From Toxotes chatareus (lineage: Eukaryota > Chordata > Actinopteri > Toxotidae): DNA of 64,000 bases. The stretch is from contig CM028894.1 in the NCBI GenBank assembly GCA_016801885.1, positions 9,679,241-9,743,240 of the forward strand, in the 5' to 3' direction. The notes beneath the pieces were generated by a model, which did not search any database, was not told the DNA's origin, and saw nothing but the letters and a program-made list of their open reading frames with translations. Positions 63,444-64,000 of this stretch are shown here, piece by piece (position 1 is the stretch's first letter; each line of letters begins with the position of its first letter). The position numbers and the translations under genes are program-made.

Positions 63444-64000
63444 AGATGGAGAGAAAGCCTCTCTGCCTGGCTACATGTGTGTCATCTGCCCAATCACTGC
63501 AGTCTATTCCAGAGATTTCTCCCATAGTAACCTAGTTTATTTACTTTATCTACAATATAATGCTTCAGTGAACATTAGCAACTTTGAGACACAAGTTTCA
63601 ATCAGTGGTCTAGCTGCGTTGAGTGCATGCTCGTGCGTGTGCTCAGCGAGGTGCAGAGAAAAGATGAACACCGCCGCCAAAGAGACGGAGCGGCTTTAAA
63701 CCGAAGGACTGACAAAGAGGTCCCAAAATAATACAAAATAAAAATGGACAGCAGGAGAAGAGGGAGAAGGGAAACAAAAGGATAGTAGAAAAAGAGAAGC
63801 AGGCAAGAAAGCCAGAAAAAAATAAACTATACAGGACAGCGGGGAGAAGAACTGGGGGGAAAAGTAGCGATGGATTTAGAAAATAAAAGAGAAAAGCTAA
63901 ATGAAAAGCGATATTGTGTTGAGAGACAGGGAGAAAGGGTGAGAAAGACAGACAAAGGGGATGATAGAAACAGACAAAAACAAAGTGAATGAGAAAACAC

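Larger units (their letters stand above)
47721..64000. other. Upstream flank or further 5' intron of foxp2; no gene seen
   Basis: About 16 kb with no protein-like open frame and no recognised RNA gene. It contains microsatellites (annotated separately), A/T homopolymers (52544-52565, 56643-56666, 56820-56837, 57112-57126), a GC-rich patch at 52080-52345, and AT-rich unique blocks such as 57270-57420 and 59020-59340. Vertebrate FOXP2 has several far-upstream noncoding exons, so this may be intron, promoter or intergenic DNA; the sequence does not decide. Confidence 0.5.

Noticed and set aside
1..64000. CRISPR arrays, prokaryotic operons, phage or integron features
   Set aside because: The split exons, GT/AG introns and microsatellites show vertebrate nuclear DNA; the regular repeats are dinucleotide microsatellites.

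Overview
This window is a piece of a vertebrate genome, almost certainly a ray-finned (teleost) fish. It holds one recognisable gene: the 5' half of the forkhead transcription factor gene foxp2, on the minus strand. The evidence is seven coding exons with correct GT/AG borders and matching phases. Joined, they read as the FOXP2 N-terminus: start, glutamine-rich domain, and the first half of the C2H2 zinc finger. Teleost origin is inferred from compact introns, very many (GT)n/(CA)n/(GA)n microsatellites, and loss of the long polyglutamine tract that tetrapod FOXP2 has in exon 5. The species cannot be named.

Layout, in transcription order (high to low coordinates): 64000-47445 is upstream flank or upstream intron, with no coding sequence. 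A CpG-containing segment near 47444-47720 has a good minus-strand splice donor and is a candidate 5' untranslated exon. Exon 2 (37279-37465) carries a 10-nt leader and the start codons. Exons 3 (18819-18908), 4 (9209-9346), 5 (7329-7418) and 6 (5102-5282) encode the Q-rich region. Exon 7 (3477-3762) encodes a Ser/Gly/Thr-rich linker. Exon 8 (1514-1618) encodes the first half of the zinc finger. The rest of the zinc finger, the leucine zipper, the forkhead domain and the acidic tail must lie beyond base 1. The visible exons give 355 complete codons plus two bases of the next.

The remaining ~98% is intron or flank. It contains simple repeats, long sense-strand pyrimidine tracts before most acceptors, several low-repeat AT-rich blocks with homeodomain/octamer words that look like conserved noncoding elements, and one or two weak tRNA-SINE-like relics. 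I found no transposase, reverse transcriptase, rRNA, intact tRNA, CRISPR or second protein gene.

The most distinctive observations are lineage-specific low-complexity changes in Foxp2: loss of the exon 5 polyQ, an Arg-Glu dipeptide run at the end of exon 7, and a Gly/Ser/Thr insertion in exon 7. I found nothing that amounts to a new biological system.
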